A DNA stretch of 11,776 nucleotides from Thermodesulfovibrionales bacterium (GTDB taxonomy: Bacteria; Nitrospirota; Thermodesulfovibrionia; Thermodesulfovibrionales; UBA1546): the NCBI GenBank assembly GCA_030018605.1, contig JASEHP010000035.1, positions 1-11,776 of the forward strand. Reading direction: 5' to 3'. The notes beneath the pieces are model-generated. The model was not told where the DNA came from, ran no database searches, and worked only from the letters and a program-made list of their open reading frames with translations. Below are positions 5,573-11,776 of this stretch, one piece after another (within the stretch, counting starts at the first letter, position 1; every line of letters begins with the position of its first letter). Both the position numbers and the translations under genes were made by a program.

Positions 5573-6928
5573 TTAATATTTCAGTGCGGCTTTTTTCTGG
5601 TTGGCTACAACAATGAGTATAAAATTCTCCGCATCAAGATATTTTCCGGCAACCCGCTGCACATCTTCTTTTGTCACAGCATTTATGTAAGAAGCGTATT
5701 TTTCCGCATAATCAAGCCCGAGATTGTAAAACTCAACTGTTGCAAGGAAATCTGCGATCTTTCTGCTTGTGTCAAGCCTTCTTGGGAAACTCCCTATAAG
5801 ATAATCTTTTGCTCCCGAAAGTTCCTCGTCAGAAACCTGCTCATTTCTTATCTTCTCTATCTGTTTCAATATCTCTTCTATAGCTGTATTTGCCGATTCA
5901 TTTTTTGTCTGGACTTCTGCCTGGAACGAACCTTTTTCCTTGCTTGCATCAAAAAAACTTCTGACATCATAAGCAAGCCCCAGCTCGTCCCGTATCTTCT
6001 GCATAAGCCTTGACGCAAAACCGCCGCTGCCAAGTATGTAGTTCATGACGGATACGGCATAATAGTCAGGATTATTTCTGCTTATTCCAAGATGCCCGAT
6101 GATTATAGTCGCCTGTGTAACGTCCTTGTCCATCTTTACTGCCTTCTTTGTTTTCTCCTCGTTCATGGGATGGATTTTCCTCTCAGGCAGGTCAGCTATC
6201 TTCCACGGATCAAGATATTTTTTAATGAGAGAATCCAGTTCAGACGGCGTAAGGTCCCCGACAACCGAGAGTATCGCATTATTAGGGATGAAATATTTTG
6301 AGTGGATTTCTCTCAGGTCTTCGCGTGTTATTTCTGAAAGGGTTTCTGTTGAGCCTTCCACGAGCCTTCCATAGGGATGCTCTCCGAAAACCTCTTTTTT
6401 AAATGAGCGTTCTGCAAGAAAAGACGGGTCGTCTTCTCTCTGCTTCAGAGAGCCTTTTGTCATCTCTCTTTTTCTGTCAAGTTCTTCCTGCGGGAACACA
6501 GGGTTCAGAATTATATCAGACAAAAGCTCAAAGCCCTTTTCTATATCTTTTTTAAGCACGGAAAGTGTTATTGTTGTGTAATCGCCTCCGGCCGAGGCGC
6601 CAAGCCCTGCGCCTATGAATTCTATCTCTTCGCTTATCTCAGAGGATTTCCTGTTTTTGGTCCCTTCATCCAGAAGTTCTGCTGTAAGATAGGCAAGCCC
6701 TGCCTTTTTCTTTGGCTCATCAAGCAGGCTGGCTTTTACGATCATGGTAGCCATGACAATAGGCAGATTGTGTTTTTCAGAGTGCAGGACCGTAAGGCCG
6801 CTGGGAAGAATCTTTTTGTTTATATCAAGAGCATGAACATCGGTGAACAGTGAACAGTGAACAGTGAATAGGGTCAAAGAAAATAAAATCAGTTTATATC
6901 TGAGAGTTTTTAACTTTTCACTTCTCAC
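5573..6928 (-). CDS. M16 family peptidase-like subunit lacking the zinc motif
   Basis: Exported M16B (pitrilysin/MPP-like) protein that has lost its catalytic site. Where the active neighbour has HLLEH, this one has GLAYLTAELLDEGT (77-90): Tyr, Ala and Glu replace the two His and the Glu. The rest of the fold is kept, including the N-domain NKKILPSGLTVLHSEKHNLP, LNPVFPQEELDRKRE, and the C-domain GSGGFASRLMQKIRDELGLAYDV and RRLDTSRKIADF. The N-terminus (LILFSLTLF... to DVHA, about 13-33) looks like a signal peptide with cleavage after A33, giving a periplasmic product. It probably forms a heterodimer with the active subunit encoded 10 bp upstream. The GTG at 6928 is chosen because GAGGAG lies 6 nt before it and the frame closes at a stop shortly upstream. 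Both the start region and the signal-peptide codons are made of 7-bp repeats. Confidence 0.9.
   Translation of the reverse strand: MRSEKLKTLRYKLILFSLTLFTVHCSLFTDVHALDINKKILPSGLTVLHSEKHNLPIVMATMIVKASLLDEPKKKAGLAYLTAELLDEGTKNRKSSEISEEIEFIGAGLGASAGGDYTTITLSVLKKDIEKGFELLSDIILNPVFPQEELDRKREMTKGSLKQREDDPSFLAERSFKKEVFGEHPYGRLVEGSTETLSEITREDLREIHSKYFIPNNAILSVVGDLTPSELDSLIKKYLDPWKIADLPERKIHPMNEEKTKKAVKMDKDVTQATIIIGHLGISRNNPDYYAVSVMNYILGSGGFASRLMQKIRDELGLAYDVRSFFDASKEKGSFQAEVQTKNESANTAIEEILKQIEKIRNEQVSDEELSGAKDYLIGSFPRRLDTSRKIADFLATVEFYNLGLDYAEKYASYINAVTKEDVQRVAGKYLDAENFILIVVANQKKAALKY
6843..6870. repeat. 7-bp tandem array in the signal-peptide codons of the inactive M16 gene
   Basis: Four plus-strand units: three identical GTGAACA followed by GTGAATA. 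Read on the minus strand, the array encodes part of the signal peptide (LFTVHCS then LFTDVH, a 7-residue near-repeat, as expected because 7 units of 3 nt equal 3 units of 7 nt). The predicted cleavage site lies at its end. Confidence 0.9.
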
Positions 6929-6949
6929 TTTTAACTCCTCACTTCTTAA
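6908..6949. repeat. 7-bp tandem array spanning the junction of the two M16 genes
   Basis: Six 7-bp units, read on the minus strand as TTAAGAA, GTGAGGA, GTTAAAA, GTGAGAA, GTGAAAA and GTTAAAA. The array contains the TGA stop of the active peptidase gene (6939-6941), the GAGGAG Shine-Dalgarno (6935-6940) and the GTG start (6926-6928) of the inactive subunit. It therefore supplies the complete translation signal between the two genes. Confidence 0.85.
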
Positions 6950-8243
6950 TTGGTATTAATATTCCCACAGTCCTGTTATCTTCATGGAGGTATTTTTTTG
7001 CAGCCATGCTTATATCCTCAGGCTTAACCTTTTTTATGTTTTCCATATAGTCTTCCTTAAGTTTCCAGATCCCGAGCATCTCAAACATCCCTGCTATCTG
7101 CGCCTGATTATATATTGAGTCCTGTCCCATAACAAACGACGCCTCAATCTGGTTCTTTGCCTTCTGCACTTCACGTTCTGAGGGCAGCTCCTTCTTTATC
7201 TTTTCTATTTCTGCGTACAGCGCGTTTTCAACATCCTTTATGTCCTTGCCGGGAGCTGCTGTTGCGTCAAACAAAAGGAGATAAGGGTCTTTATTAAAAC
7301 CGCTGTAGTCAGCAGAGGCGCTGATGGCGAGCTTTTTTTCATAGACTATCGCCCTGTAAAGCCTTGAACTTTTGCCGCCGGATAAAATCATTCCAAGAAC
7401 CTCAAGAGCGTAACTGTCGGGATGGGGAAAACTCGGCGTGTGATATACGGCAATTATATAAGGGAGTTCTGCTTCTCTTTTCAGACTTATTCTCCGCTCG
7501 CCTTTCTGTTCTGTTTCTTTTGAAGCGACAACAGTTCTTCCCGAAGCCGGAGGAATGTTTCCGAAAGATGCCTTTATCTTTTTGATGATTTCATCTGCCT
7601 GAACATCTCCTGAGACGGCAATCACCGCATTGTCCGGGGAATAATATGCTCTGTAATGGCTGAGGAGATCGCTTCTTCCTATGGAAGAAATGTCCGGCAT
7701 CCAGCCTATCACAGGCCAGTGATATGGATGTGACTTGAACGCAGCAGCCAATACTTCTTCGTATAATGAGTTCTGAGGGTCATCGTCATACCGCATCCTC
7801 CGCTCTTCCATTACGACATTTCTTTCCGCAATAACCTCTTTTGGGTCAAGGATAAGGTTCTGCATCCTGTCCGCCTCAAGCTCTATTGATATGTCTATTC
7901 TGTCTGATGCAAGAGTCTGGTAAAACATTGTGTAATCCTTTGTTGTGAATGCATTGTCAACTCCGCCTTTTTTCTTCACCATTTTTGAAAATGCCTTAGA
8001 GCCGTATTTGGGAGTGCCTTTGAACATCATGTGCTCAAGCAGATGGCTTATGCCACTTTTCCCCGCAGGCTCATCCCTTGAGCCCACGCGGTACCATATC
8101 TGAAAAGTAGCCAGCGGAGCCTTATGGTCTTCAATGACAAGAACCTTTAAGCCGTTGTCAAGTTTGTATTCCTTTACTTCAGCGCTGAGGGATAGGGGGA
8201 GAAGAAAAATTAAAATTATCAATAATATAAATTTTTTCATCAT
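6939..8243 (-). CDS. M16 family zinc metallopeptidase, active subunit
   Basis: Exported M16B endopeptidase. The inverted zinc motif HLLEH is at residues 67-71 (GISHLLEHMMFKGT), with the distal Glu ligand in VVMEERRMRYDDDP (E146/E147, about 76 residues after H71, the spacing known for this family). The C-domain carries the usual LGMILSGGKSSRLYRAIVYEKKLA block. An N-terminal hydrophobic run (FILLIILIFLLPLSLSA) is a clear signal peptide with cleavage near A21, so it acts in the periplasm or at the envelope. The start could be either of two consecutive ATGs (8241-8243 or 8238-8240). It begins 2 bp after polX and ends 10 bp before the inactive partner. Active/inactive pairs of this kind form peptidase heterodimers in other bacteria and in mitochondrial MPP. 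The substrate is unknown. Confidence 0.93.
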   Translation of the reverse strand: MMKKFILLIILIFLLPLSLSAEVKEYKLDNGLKVLVIEDHKAPLATFQIWYRVGSRDEPAGKSGISHLLEHMMFKGTPKYGSKAFSKMVKKKGGVDNAFTTKDYTMFYQTLASDRIDISIELEADRMQNLILDPKEVIAERNVVMEERRMRYDDDPQNSLYEEVLAAAFKSHPYHWPVIGWMPDISSIGRSDLLSHYRAYYSPDNAVIAVSGDVQADEIIKKIKASFGNIPPASGRTVVASKETEQKGERRISLKREAELPYIIAVYHTPSFPHPDSYALEVLGMILSGGKSSRLYRAIVYEKKLAISASADYSGFNKDPYLLLFDATAAPGKDIKDVENALYAEIEKIKKELPSEREVQKAKNQIEASFVMGQDSIYNQAQIAGMFEMLGIWKLKEDYMENIKKVKPEDISMAAKKYLHEDNRTVGILIPIKK

Positions 8244-8245
8244 GA

Positions 8246-9985
8246 CTAATATAGCATATTCTTTTTTAGTCTTTTGCTGCTAAGGGCATTTAAAAGAGAA
8301 TTATAACTCATTGTATTCAGCACATCCTTTTTCTCAAGCCATCCCCTCCTTGCTATTGATACGCCGTAGTGCATGTAGTCAAACTGGCTTGTGAGGTGGG
8401 CGTCTGTGCTTATGACAAGCTTAATCCCGAGTTCTCCAGCCTTTTTTGCATAGATATCATTGAGGTCAAGTCTCAGGGGGTATGCATTTATCTCAAGTGC
8501 TGTGCCGGTCTCCTTTGCAATTTTAAGAATATGCTCCATATCTATATCATAGGGGTCTCTTTCTCCTATAAGCCTTCCTGTCGGATGCGCAATCACGGAT
8601 ACATAAGGATTCTTCATTGCCGAGACAAGCCTTTTTGTAAGCTGCTCCTTGCTCTGTCTGAATCCCGAATGTATTGATGCAACAACAATATCCATCTTTG
8701 CAAGGACTTCATCAGAAAAATCCATCCTGCCGTCGCTTCTTATATCAACCTCAATCCCTATCAGGATTTTAAAGCCCTTGAGTTTTTCATTTAAAGCATC
8801 TATTGCTTTTTTCTCTTCCATCAGCCTTTCCTCATTCAGCCCCCTTGCAATGCCGAGCCCTTTTGAATGGTCTGTAATGGCTATATACTCATATCCCCTT
8901 TCTTTTGCCGCTCTGATAAGTTCTTCAACAGTATGGCTACCGTCGCTCTGATTTGTATGGATATGAATATCCCCTTTTATGTCTTTCATCTCAATTAATT
9001 TCGGAAGGGCATTGTTCAGGGCAGCCTCAATCTCTCCCCTGTCCTCCCGCATTTCAGGCGGGACGTATTGAAGCCCGAGTAAATTATAGATGTCTTCCTC
9101 GTTTTTGCCTCCGAGTTTTTTGTTGTCCTTTTCCCTGAATATGCCGTATTCGTTTATCTTAAGCCCTTTCTTTACAGCTATCTCCCTTAAACGGATATTG
9201 TGCTCTTTGCTGCCTGTGAAATACGCAAGTGCCGCTCCGAAAGATTCATCCTCAACCACTCTCAGGTCAACCTGAATTCCCTTTCTCGTTATAATGCTTG
9301 ACTTTGTGGGGCCGTGCATCAGGATTTCTTTTACATCAGGAAGATGAACAAATGTTTTCATGACATCATGCGGACTGGACGAGGTTATCAGAATATCAAT
9401 GTCCCTTACAGTGTCTTTCATCCTCCGCAGGCTTCCTGCCACGTTTATTTTTTTAACAAGCGCATTTTTTTTAAGGTATTCCACAATCTCAGAGGCAATC
9501 GGTAAGACCCTTCCCAAGGGCTGCCTTTCCTTCCCCCGTTTGAGCATCCCAATTCCTCTGATTATATTTTCCTCTGTCTTTTCTTTTATTCCGGGAAGCC
9601 CTGCAAGCTTATGCTCTCTGGCGAACTTCTCAAGCTCGTCAATGTTTTTTATTTTCAGTTTTTCGTGAAGGAGTTTTGCTGTTTTCGGGCCGAGGCTTGG
9701 AACGGAAAGGAGTTCAGCAAGACCTTCAGGAACTTCTTTTTTCAGGTCTTCGTAACTTGCGACTTTTCCTGTCTTTAAATATTCCTCAATCTTGTCAGCA
9801 AGGTCTTTTCCTATGCCGGGTATTTCAAGGAGTTCTTCTCTGGTCAGGTCTGCGATATTTTTTGCATGTCCCTCGATATTCTGCGCAGCCCTCTGGTATG
9901 CCCTGATGCGAAACGGGTTTTCGCCTTTTATCTCAAGCAGGCCGGCAATCTCATTGAAAATAGCGGCTATTTCCTGATTCTTCAT
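8246..9985 (-). CDS. polX: DNA polymerase X with PHP 3'-5' exonuclease domain
   Basis: Bacterial/archaeal-type PolX, a repair enzyme that fills short gaps and carries a separate PHP nuclease. The N-terminal helix-hairpin-helix region includes LEIPGIGKDLADKIEEYL (53-70) and SVPSLGPKTAKLL. The polymerase site has GSLRR (184-188), the metal pair D195/D197 (RDIDILIT), a third Asp D240 (IQVDLRV) and AYFTGSKEHN (254-263). The PHP domain has H341/H343 with D348 (DIHIHTNQSDGSH), H373 (TDHS), E412, H439 (ASIHS), H467 (AHPTG) and D528/H530 (TDAH), all present, so exonuclease activity is expected. The 579 residues are full length. Only 5 nt separate a TATACT sequence from the ATG, and no Shine-Dalgarno is seen, so either a leaderless start or read-through from tRNA-Leu, 38 bp upstream on the same strand, is possible. 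Confidence 0.95.
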   Translation of the reverse strand: MKNQEIAAIFNEIAGLLEIKGENPFRIRAYQRAAQNIEGHAKNIADLTREELLEIPGIGKDLADKIEEYLKTGKVASYEDLKKEVPEGLAELLSVPSLGPKTAKLLHEKLKIKNIDELEKFAREHKLAGLPGIKEKTEENIIRGIGMLKRGKERQPLGRVLPIASEIVEYLKKNALVKKINVAGSLRRMKDTVRDIDILITSSSPHDVMKTFVHLPDVKEILMHGPTKSSIITRKGIQVDLRVVEDESFGAALAYFTGSKEHNIRLREIAVKKGLKINEYGIFREKDNKKLGGKNEEDIYNLLGLQYVPPEMREDRGEIEAALNNALPKLIEMKDIKGDIHIHTNQSDGSHTVEELIRAAKERGYEYIAITDHSKGLGIARGLNEERLMEEKKAIDALNEKLKGFKILIGIEVDIRSDGRMDFSDEVLAKMDIVVASIHSGFRQSKEQLTKRLVSAMKNPYVSVIAHPTGRLIGERDPYDIDMEHILKIAKETGTALEINAYPLRLDLNDIYAKKAGELGIKLVISTDAHLTSQFDYMHYGVSIARRGWLEKKDVLNTMSYNSLLNALSSKRLKKNMLY

Positions 9986-10023
9986 GAGTAAAGTATAGCA
10001 GAAGAAAACCCCTAAAATTATGG

Positions 10024-10110
10024 TGGTGCCGAAGGCGGGATTTGAACCCGCACAGCCTTTCGACCACTAGACCCTGAACCTAGCGCGTCTGCCAGTTCCG
10101 CCACTTCGGC
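10024..10110 (-). tRNA. tRNA-Leu (anticodon CAG)
   Basis: A class II tRNA of 87 nt including an encoded CCA. The acceptor stem pairs GCCGAAG with CTTCGGC. The anticodon stem is CTAGG/TCTAG with a TTCAGGG loop, giving anticodon CAG for CUG codons. There is a long variable arm with a 4-bp stem closed by GAAA, and a T arm GCGGG-TTCAAAT-CCCGC. It lies upstream of polX on the same strand and divergent from the hydrolase gene. Confidence 0.97.
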
Positions 10111-10117
10111 TGTTAGT

Positions 10118-10127
10118 ATTATATAAT
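10118..10127. promoter_or_regulatory. Palindromic -10 element between divergent tRNA-Leu and hydrolase gene
   Basis: ATTATATAAT is a perfect palindrome that presents TATAAT on both strands: 10122-10127 on plus and 10123-10118 on minus. On the minus strand the start point would fall at or just before the tRNA-Leu 5' end. On the plus strand it would give a leader of about 30 nt before the hydrolase ATG. No good -35 hexamer is seen on either side. Confidence 0.4.
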
Positions 10128-10164
10128 ATTCCGTAGAAGCGATGCAGGCCGTCAGTTTTGAATT

Positions 10165-10992
10165 ATGGAAATAAAGATAAGAAGAATGGTTTACACAATT
10201 ATTATCGGGCTGGCTCTTGGTTATCTGCTCCTCGTCGGTTTTGTTTATATCAAGCAGGGCAGTATGGTTTATTATCCCACAAAGGATATAGAGGGAACGC
10301 CCTCAGACATAGGCTTGAAATATGAAGAGATTACCCTGAAGACAAGAGACAGCGTTAACCTCTCTGCATGGTATGTGCCGGCAAAGGATGAGCGCGGGGT
10401 TCTGCTTTTCTGCCACGGGAATGCAGGCAATATTTCACACCGCCTGGATTCTATCCGCATATTCCATGCTTTAGGACTCAGCGTTCTTATATTTGATTAC
10501 AGGGGCTACGGGAAAAGCGAAGGCTTTCCGACAGAAGAGGGGACATATCTTGACGCAGAATCAGTATGGGAATATCTTGTTAGTGTGAAAGGTGCGCGCC
10601 CTGAAAAGATTATATTATTTGGACGCTCTATGGGAAGCTCTGTTGCAGCAGAGCTTGCGCTCAGGCACCCAGCAGCAGGCATTATTATTGAATCAGGGTT
10701 TAAATCTATTCCTGCTCTCGGAGCGGAGTTTTTCCCATACCTCCCTGTAAGATTAATCAGCCGCTTCAAATACGCAACTATTGATAAAGTGAGCATGATT
10801 AACATTCCGAAACTTTTTATCCACAGCCCTCAGGATGAGATGATTCCTTATGAGCACGGCGCTGCGCTTTTTAAAAATGCAGCAGAGCCGAAGGAGTTCC
10901 TTCAGATAACAGGCGGGCACAATGAAGGCTTTCTGACCTCAGAGAAAATTTATACAGAGGGATTGGACAGATTTATCGCAAAAGTTTTATAA
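10165..10992 (+). CDS. Alpha/beta hydrolase, membrane-anchored, BEM46/YfhR-like
   Basis: A 275-residue serine hydrolase of the alpha/beta fold with one N-terminal membrane segment (MVYTIIIGLALGYLLLVGFV, 8-27) and the IKQGSMVYYPTKD lead-in typical of BEM46/YfhR/ABHD13-like proteins. The oxyanion strand is FCHGNAGN (83-90). The nucleophile is S155 in GRSMGS. The acid is D224 (SPQDEMIP) and the base H252 (GGHNEG). A DYRGYGKSEG block (111-120) is also present. The triad is complete, so it should be an active esterase, thioesterase or peptidase, but the substrate cannot be told. The ATG at 10165 lacks a clear Shine-Dalgarno. A second ATG at 10186 (residue 8) is preceded by a purine stretch and is an alternative that keeps the membrane segment. 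Its 3' end converges on the selenocysteine tRNA. Confidence 0.88.
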   Translation: MEIKIRRMVYTIIIGLALGYLLLVGFVYIKQGSMVYYPTKDIEGTPSDIGLKYEEITLKTRDSVNLSAWYVPAKDERGVLLFCHGNAGNISHRLDSIRIFHALGLSVLIFDYRGYGKSEGFPTEEGTYLDAESVWEYLVSVKGARPEKIILFGRSMGSSVAAELALRHPAAGIIIESGFKSIPALGAEFFPYLPVRLISRFKYATIDKVSMINIPKLFIHSPQDEMIPYEHGAALFKNAAEPKEFLQITGGHNEGFLTSEKIYTEGLDRFIAKVL

Positions 10993-11000
10993 AAAAATTC

Positions 11001-11098
11001 TGGCGGGAGCGTGTGGGAATCGAACCCACCCTTCCCCGTTTTGCGGGGAAACACCGGCTTTGAAGGCCGGGAGGGACACCAGAACCCTATGCACTCCC
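11001..11098 (-). tRNA. selC: Selenocysteine tRNA (anticodon TCA)
   Basis: A 98-nt tRNA including an encoded GCCA end. The anticodon stem CCGGC/GCCGG encloses the loop CTTCAAA, giving TCA (plus-strand TGA at 11061-11063), which reads UGA. The acceptor is of the 8-bp type (GGGAGTGC against ACGCTCCC, the eighth pair being C-A), with a 5-bp T stem GTGGG/CCCAC. The long variable arm has a 7-bp stem TTCCCCG/CGGGGAA (11032-11038 with 11044-11050). The length, arms and loop match bacterial tRNA-Sec rather than a suppressor or tRNA-Ser. A run of seven T on its strand lies 3 nt past the 3' end (10997-10991) and may end transcription. Its presence implies that the organism makes selenoproteins. Confidence 0.95.
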
Positions 11099-11198
11099 AA
11101 TGTTGATTATTTTATCAGAACAGCCGGTTAATTTGTAGTTAAGAGATTTACGGGTAGCGTAAAATCTTCTGTGTAAAATCTTGCGGTAAAAAAGATAA

Positions 11199-11249
11199 GG
11201 GTGTATTCTCCATTGTTCTGAGCAAAGAACAAGAAAGGAGGATACACCC
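11199..11249 (+). promoter_or_regulatory. Hairpin that buries the transposase ribosome binding site
   Basis: The outer stem GGGTGTATTCTCC (11199-11211) pairs over 13 positions with GGAGGATACACCC (11237-11249), with one G-U pair. An inner stem TTGTTCT (11213-11219) pairs perfectly with AGAACAA (11226-11232) around a 6-nt loop. The two stems are separated by 1 nt on the left and 4 nt on the right. The Shine-Dalgarno (GGAGG, 11237-11241) is fully inside the stem and the ATG is the next base after it. Confidence 0.8.
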
Positions 11250-11776
11250 ATGTCAGTAAAAGAACTGACGAAGTTAAAGGTAACAGATTTATGGAAGGAA
11301 TACAATGGTCTTGGTGATTTTTGGGAACTACAAGAGGAAGCAGTCAAGGATTTCAGGAGGAGATTCATAGAAGGAGCGCTTGAGGCAGAAAGGGACATGC
11401 TGATTGGTTGCAAGACCTATGAACGCAAAGGGGAGCGGAAAGACTACAGGAACGGATATCGGGAGCGGTGGATAACCCTTAAAGACGGTCGTCTTCAGAT
11501 AAGAATGCCGAGGATAAGGGACAAGGCATATGAGAGCGCCATAATTCCACAGTATAAGCAGAGAGTTAAGGAAGTCGATGCCGCTTTGATGAAGATATTT
11601 CTTTATGGTGCATCAACGAGACTAACAGGCGAGGCTCTTAGACCGTTACTGGGTGATAGCGTAAGCGCGCAGACAGTATCCAATATAACCAGAAGCCTCG
11701 ATGAGGATTTAAAGAGATACCATAACCGAAAGCTTGAAGACAGATATCTCTACCTGTTTTTAGACGGGATAATTCT
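11250..11776 (+). CDS. IS256-family (mutator-type) transposase, 3' truncated by window end
   Basis: The ATG at 11250 has an AGGAGG Shine-Dalgarno at 11236-11241 (AAGGAGG, 8 nt before the start). The 175 visible codons match the N-terminal half of IS256-type DDE transposases: ERKDYRNGYRERWITLKDGRLQ-type block at about 62-83, then IRMPRIRDKAYESAIIPQY (84-102), LYGASTRLTGEALRPLLG, the helix-turn-helix-like SVSAQTVSNITR (137-148) and YLYLFLDGI, whose Asp (D172) is the first catalytic residue of the DDE set. The remaining DDE residues lie beyond the window, so it cannot be judged whether the gene is intact. No frameshift or stop is present in the visible part. A strong hairpin in the leader covers its ribosome binding site. 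Confidence 0.9.
   Translation, partial: MSVKELTKLKVTDLWKEYNGLGDFWELQEEAVKDFRRRFIEGALEAERDMLIGCKTYERKGERKDYRNGYRERWITLKDGRLQIRMPRIRDKAYESAIIPQYKQRVKEVDAALMKIFLYGASTRLTGEALRPLLGDSVSAQTVSNITRSLDEDLKRYHNRKLEDRYLYLFLDGII

Larger units (their letters stand above)
11151..11776 (+). mobile_element. IS256-family insertion sequence, left part (runs off window)
   Basis: Defined by the transposase and an AT-rich leader. The left end is not fixed: a candidate terminal region lies around 11145-11185, where GTAAAATCTT is repeated directly 14 bp apart (11159-11168 and 11173-11182) and the string CTGTGTAAAATC resembles IS256-family ends. Without the right end the inverted repeat and the target duplication cannot be placed. 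The insertion lies on the 5' side of selC, leaving roughly 50 bp for the selC promoter. Confidence 0.7.

Noticed and set aside
1686..8243. UGA stops of metG, ricT and the active M16 gene read as selenocysteine
   Set aside because: Each UGA comes at the normal end of its protein family, with no conserved extension after it and no obvious selenocysteine insertion hairpin.
11001..11098. Opal-suppressor tRNA-Ser instead of tRNA-Sec
   Set aside because: The 98-nt length, extended acceptor/T stack and long variable arm fit tRNA-Sec.
10999..11250. Genomic island integrated at the selC tRNA
   Set aside because: selC is a common island site in enterobacteria, but here only an IS256 transposase is seen, on the 5' side of the tRNA; there is no integrase or att duplication of the tRNA 3' end.

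Overview
The window is an 11.8-kb piece of bacterial chromosome of moderate GC content. It is dominated by one long minus-strand gene train (about 10110 down to 370) with two tRNA genes, a plus-strand hydrolase and the start of an insertion sequence at the right end. The gene content (two-subunit M16 peptidase, PolX with a PHP domain, holB-ricT-metG synteny, a selenocysteine tRNA) and the style of the repeats suggest a Gram-negative anaerobe or near-anaerobe, perhaps Nitrospirota or a deltaproteobacterial lineage. That placement is an inference from general impression, not a measured result.

Layout: the 3' end of an unrecognised protein (1-350, plus) converges on the minus-strand train. In transcription order the train is tRNA-Leu(CAG), polX (DNA polymerase X with PHP exonuclease), an active M16 zinc peptidase, a second M16 subunit that has lost the zinc motif, a 195-bp repeat-filled gap, then holB (clamp-loader delta'), ricT (PSP1/YaaT Fe-S protein), metG (methionyl-tRNA synthetase) and mtaD (MTA/SAH deaminase). 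The holB-ricT-metG order is a widely conserved housekeeping arrangement. mtaD is joined to metG by a 4-bp stop/start overlap, linking charging of methionine to clearance of SAM by-products. At right, an alpha/beta hydrolase (plus) lies between tRNA-Leu and a tRNA for selenocysteine (selC, minus), followed by the 5' part of an IS256-family transposase that runs off the window.

The most unusual feature is a set of short repeats woven into the genes. Several tracts have a 7-bp period, and the GC-richer ones share a GT-n-A skeleton (GTTGAGA, GTGATGC, GTGAACA, GTGARRA types). They occur inside metG, inside holB, in the signal-peptide codons of the inactive M16 subunit and across the junction of the two M16 genes, where they supply the stop, the Shine-Dalgarno and the GTG start. 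AT-rich 7-bp-periodic inverted repeats flank holB. A GC-rich hairpin element is present twice: in the gap upstream of holB and, in frame, within metG. In metG and holB the repeats add about 37 and about 23-30 codons without breaking the reading frame, in holB between the first and second zinc-ligand cysteines. The second notable structure is a long hairpin directly before the IS256 transposase start that buries its ribosome binding site.
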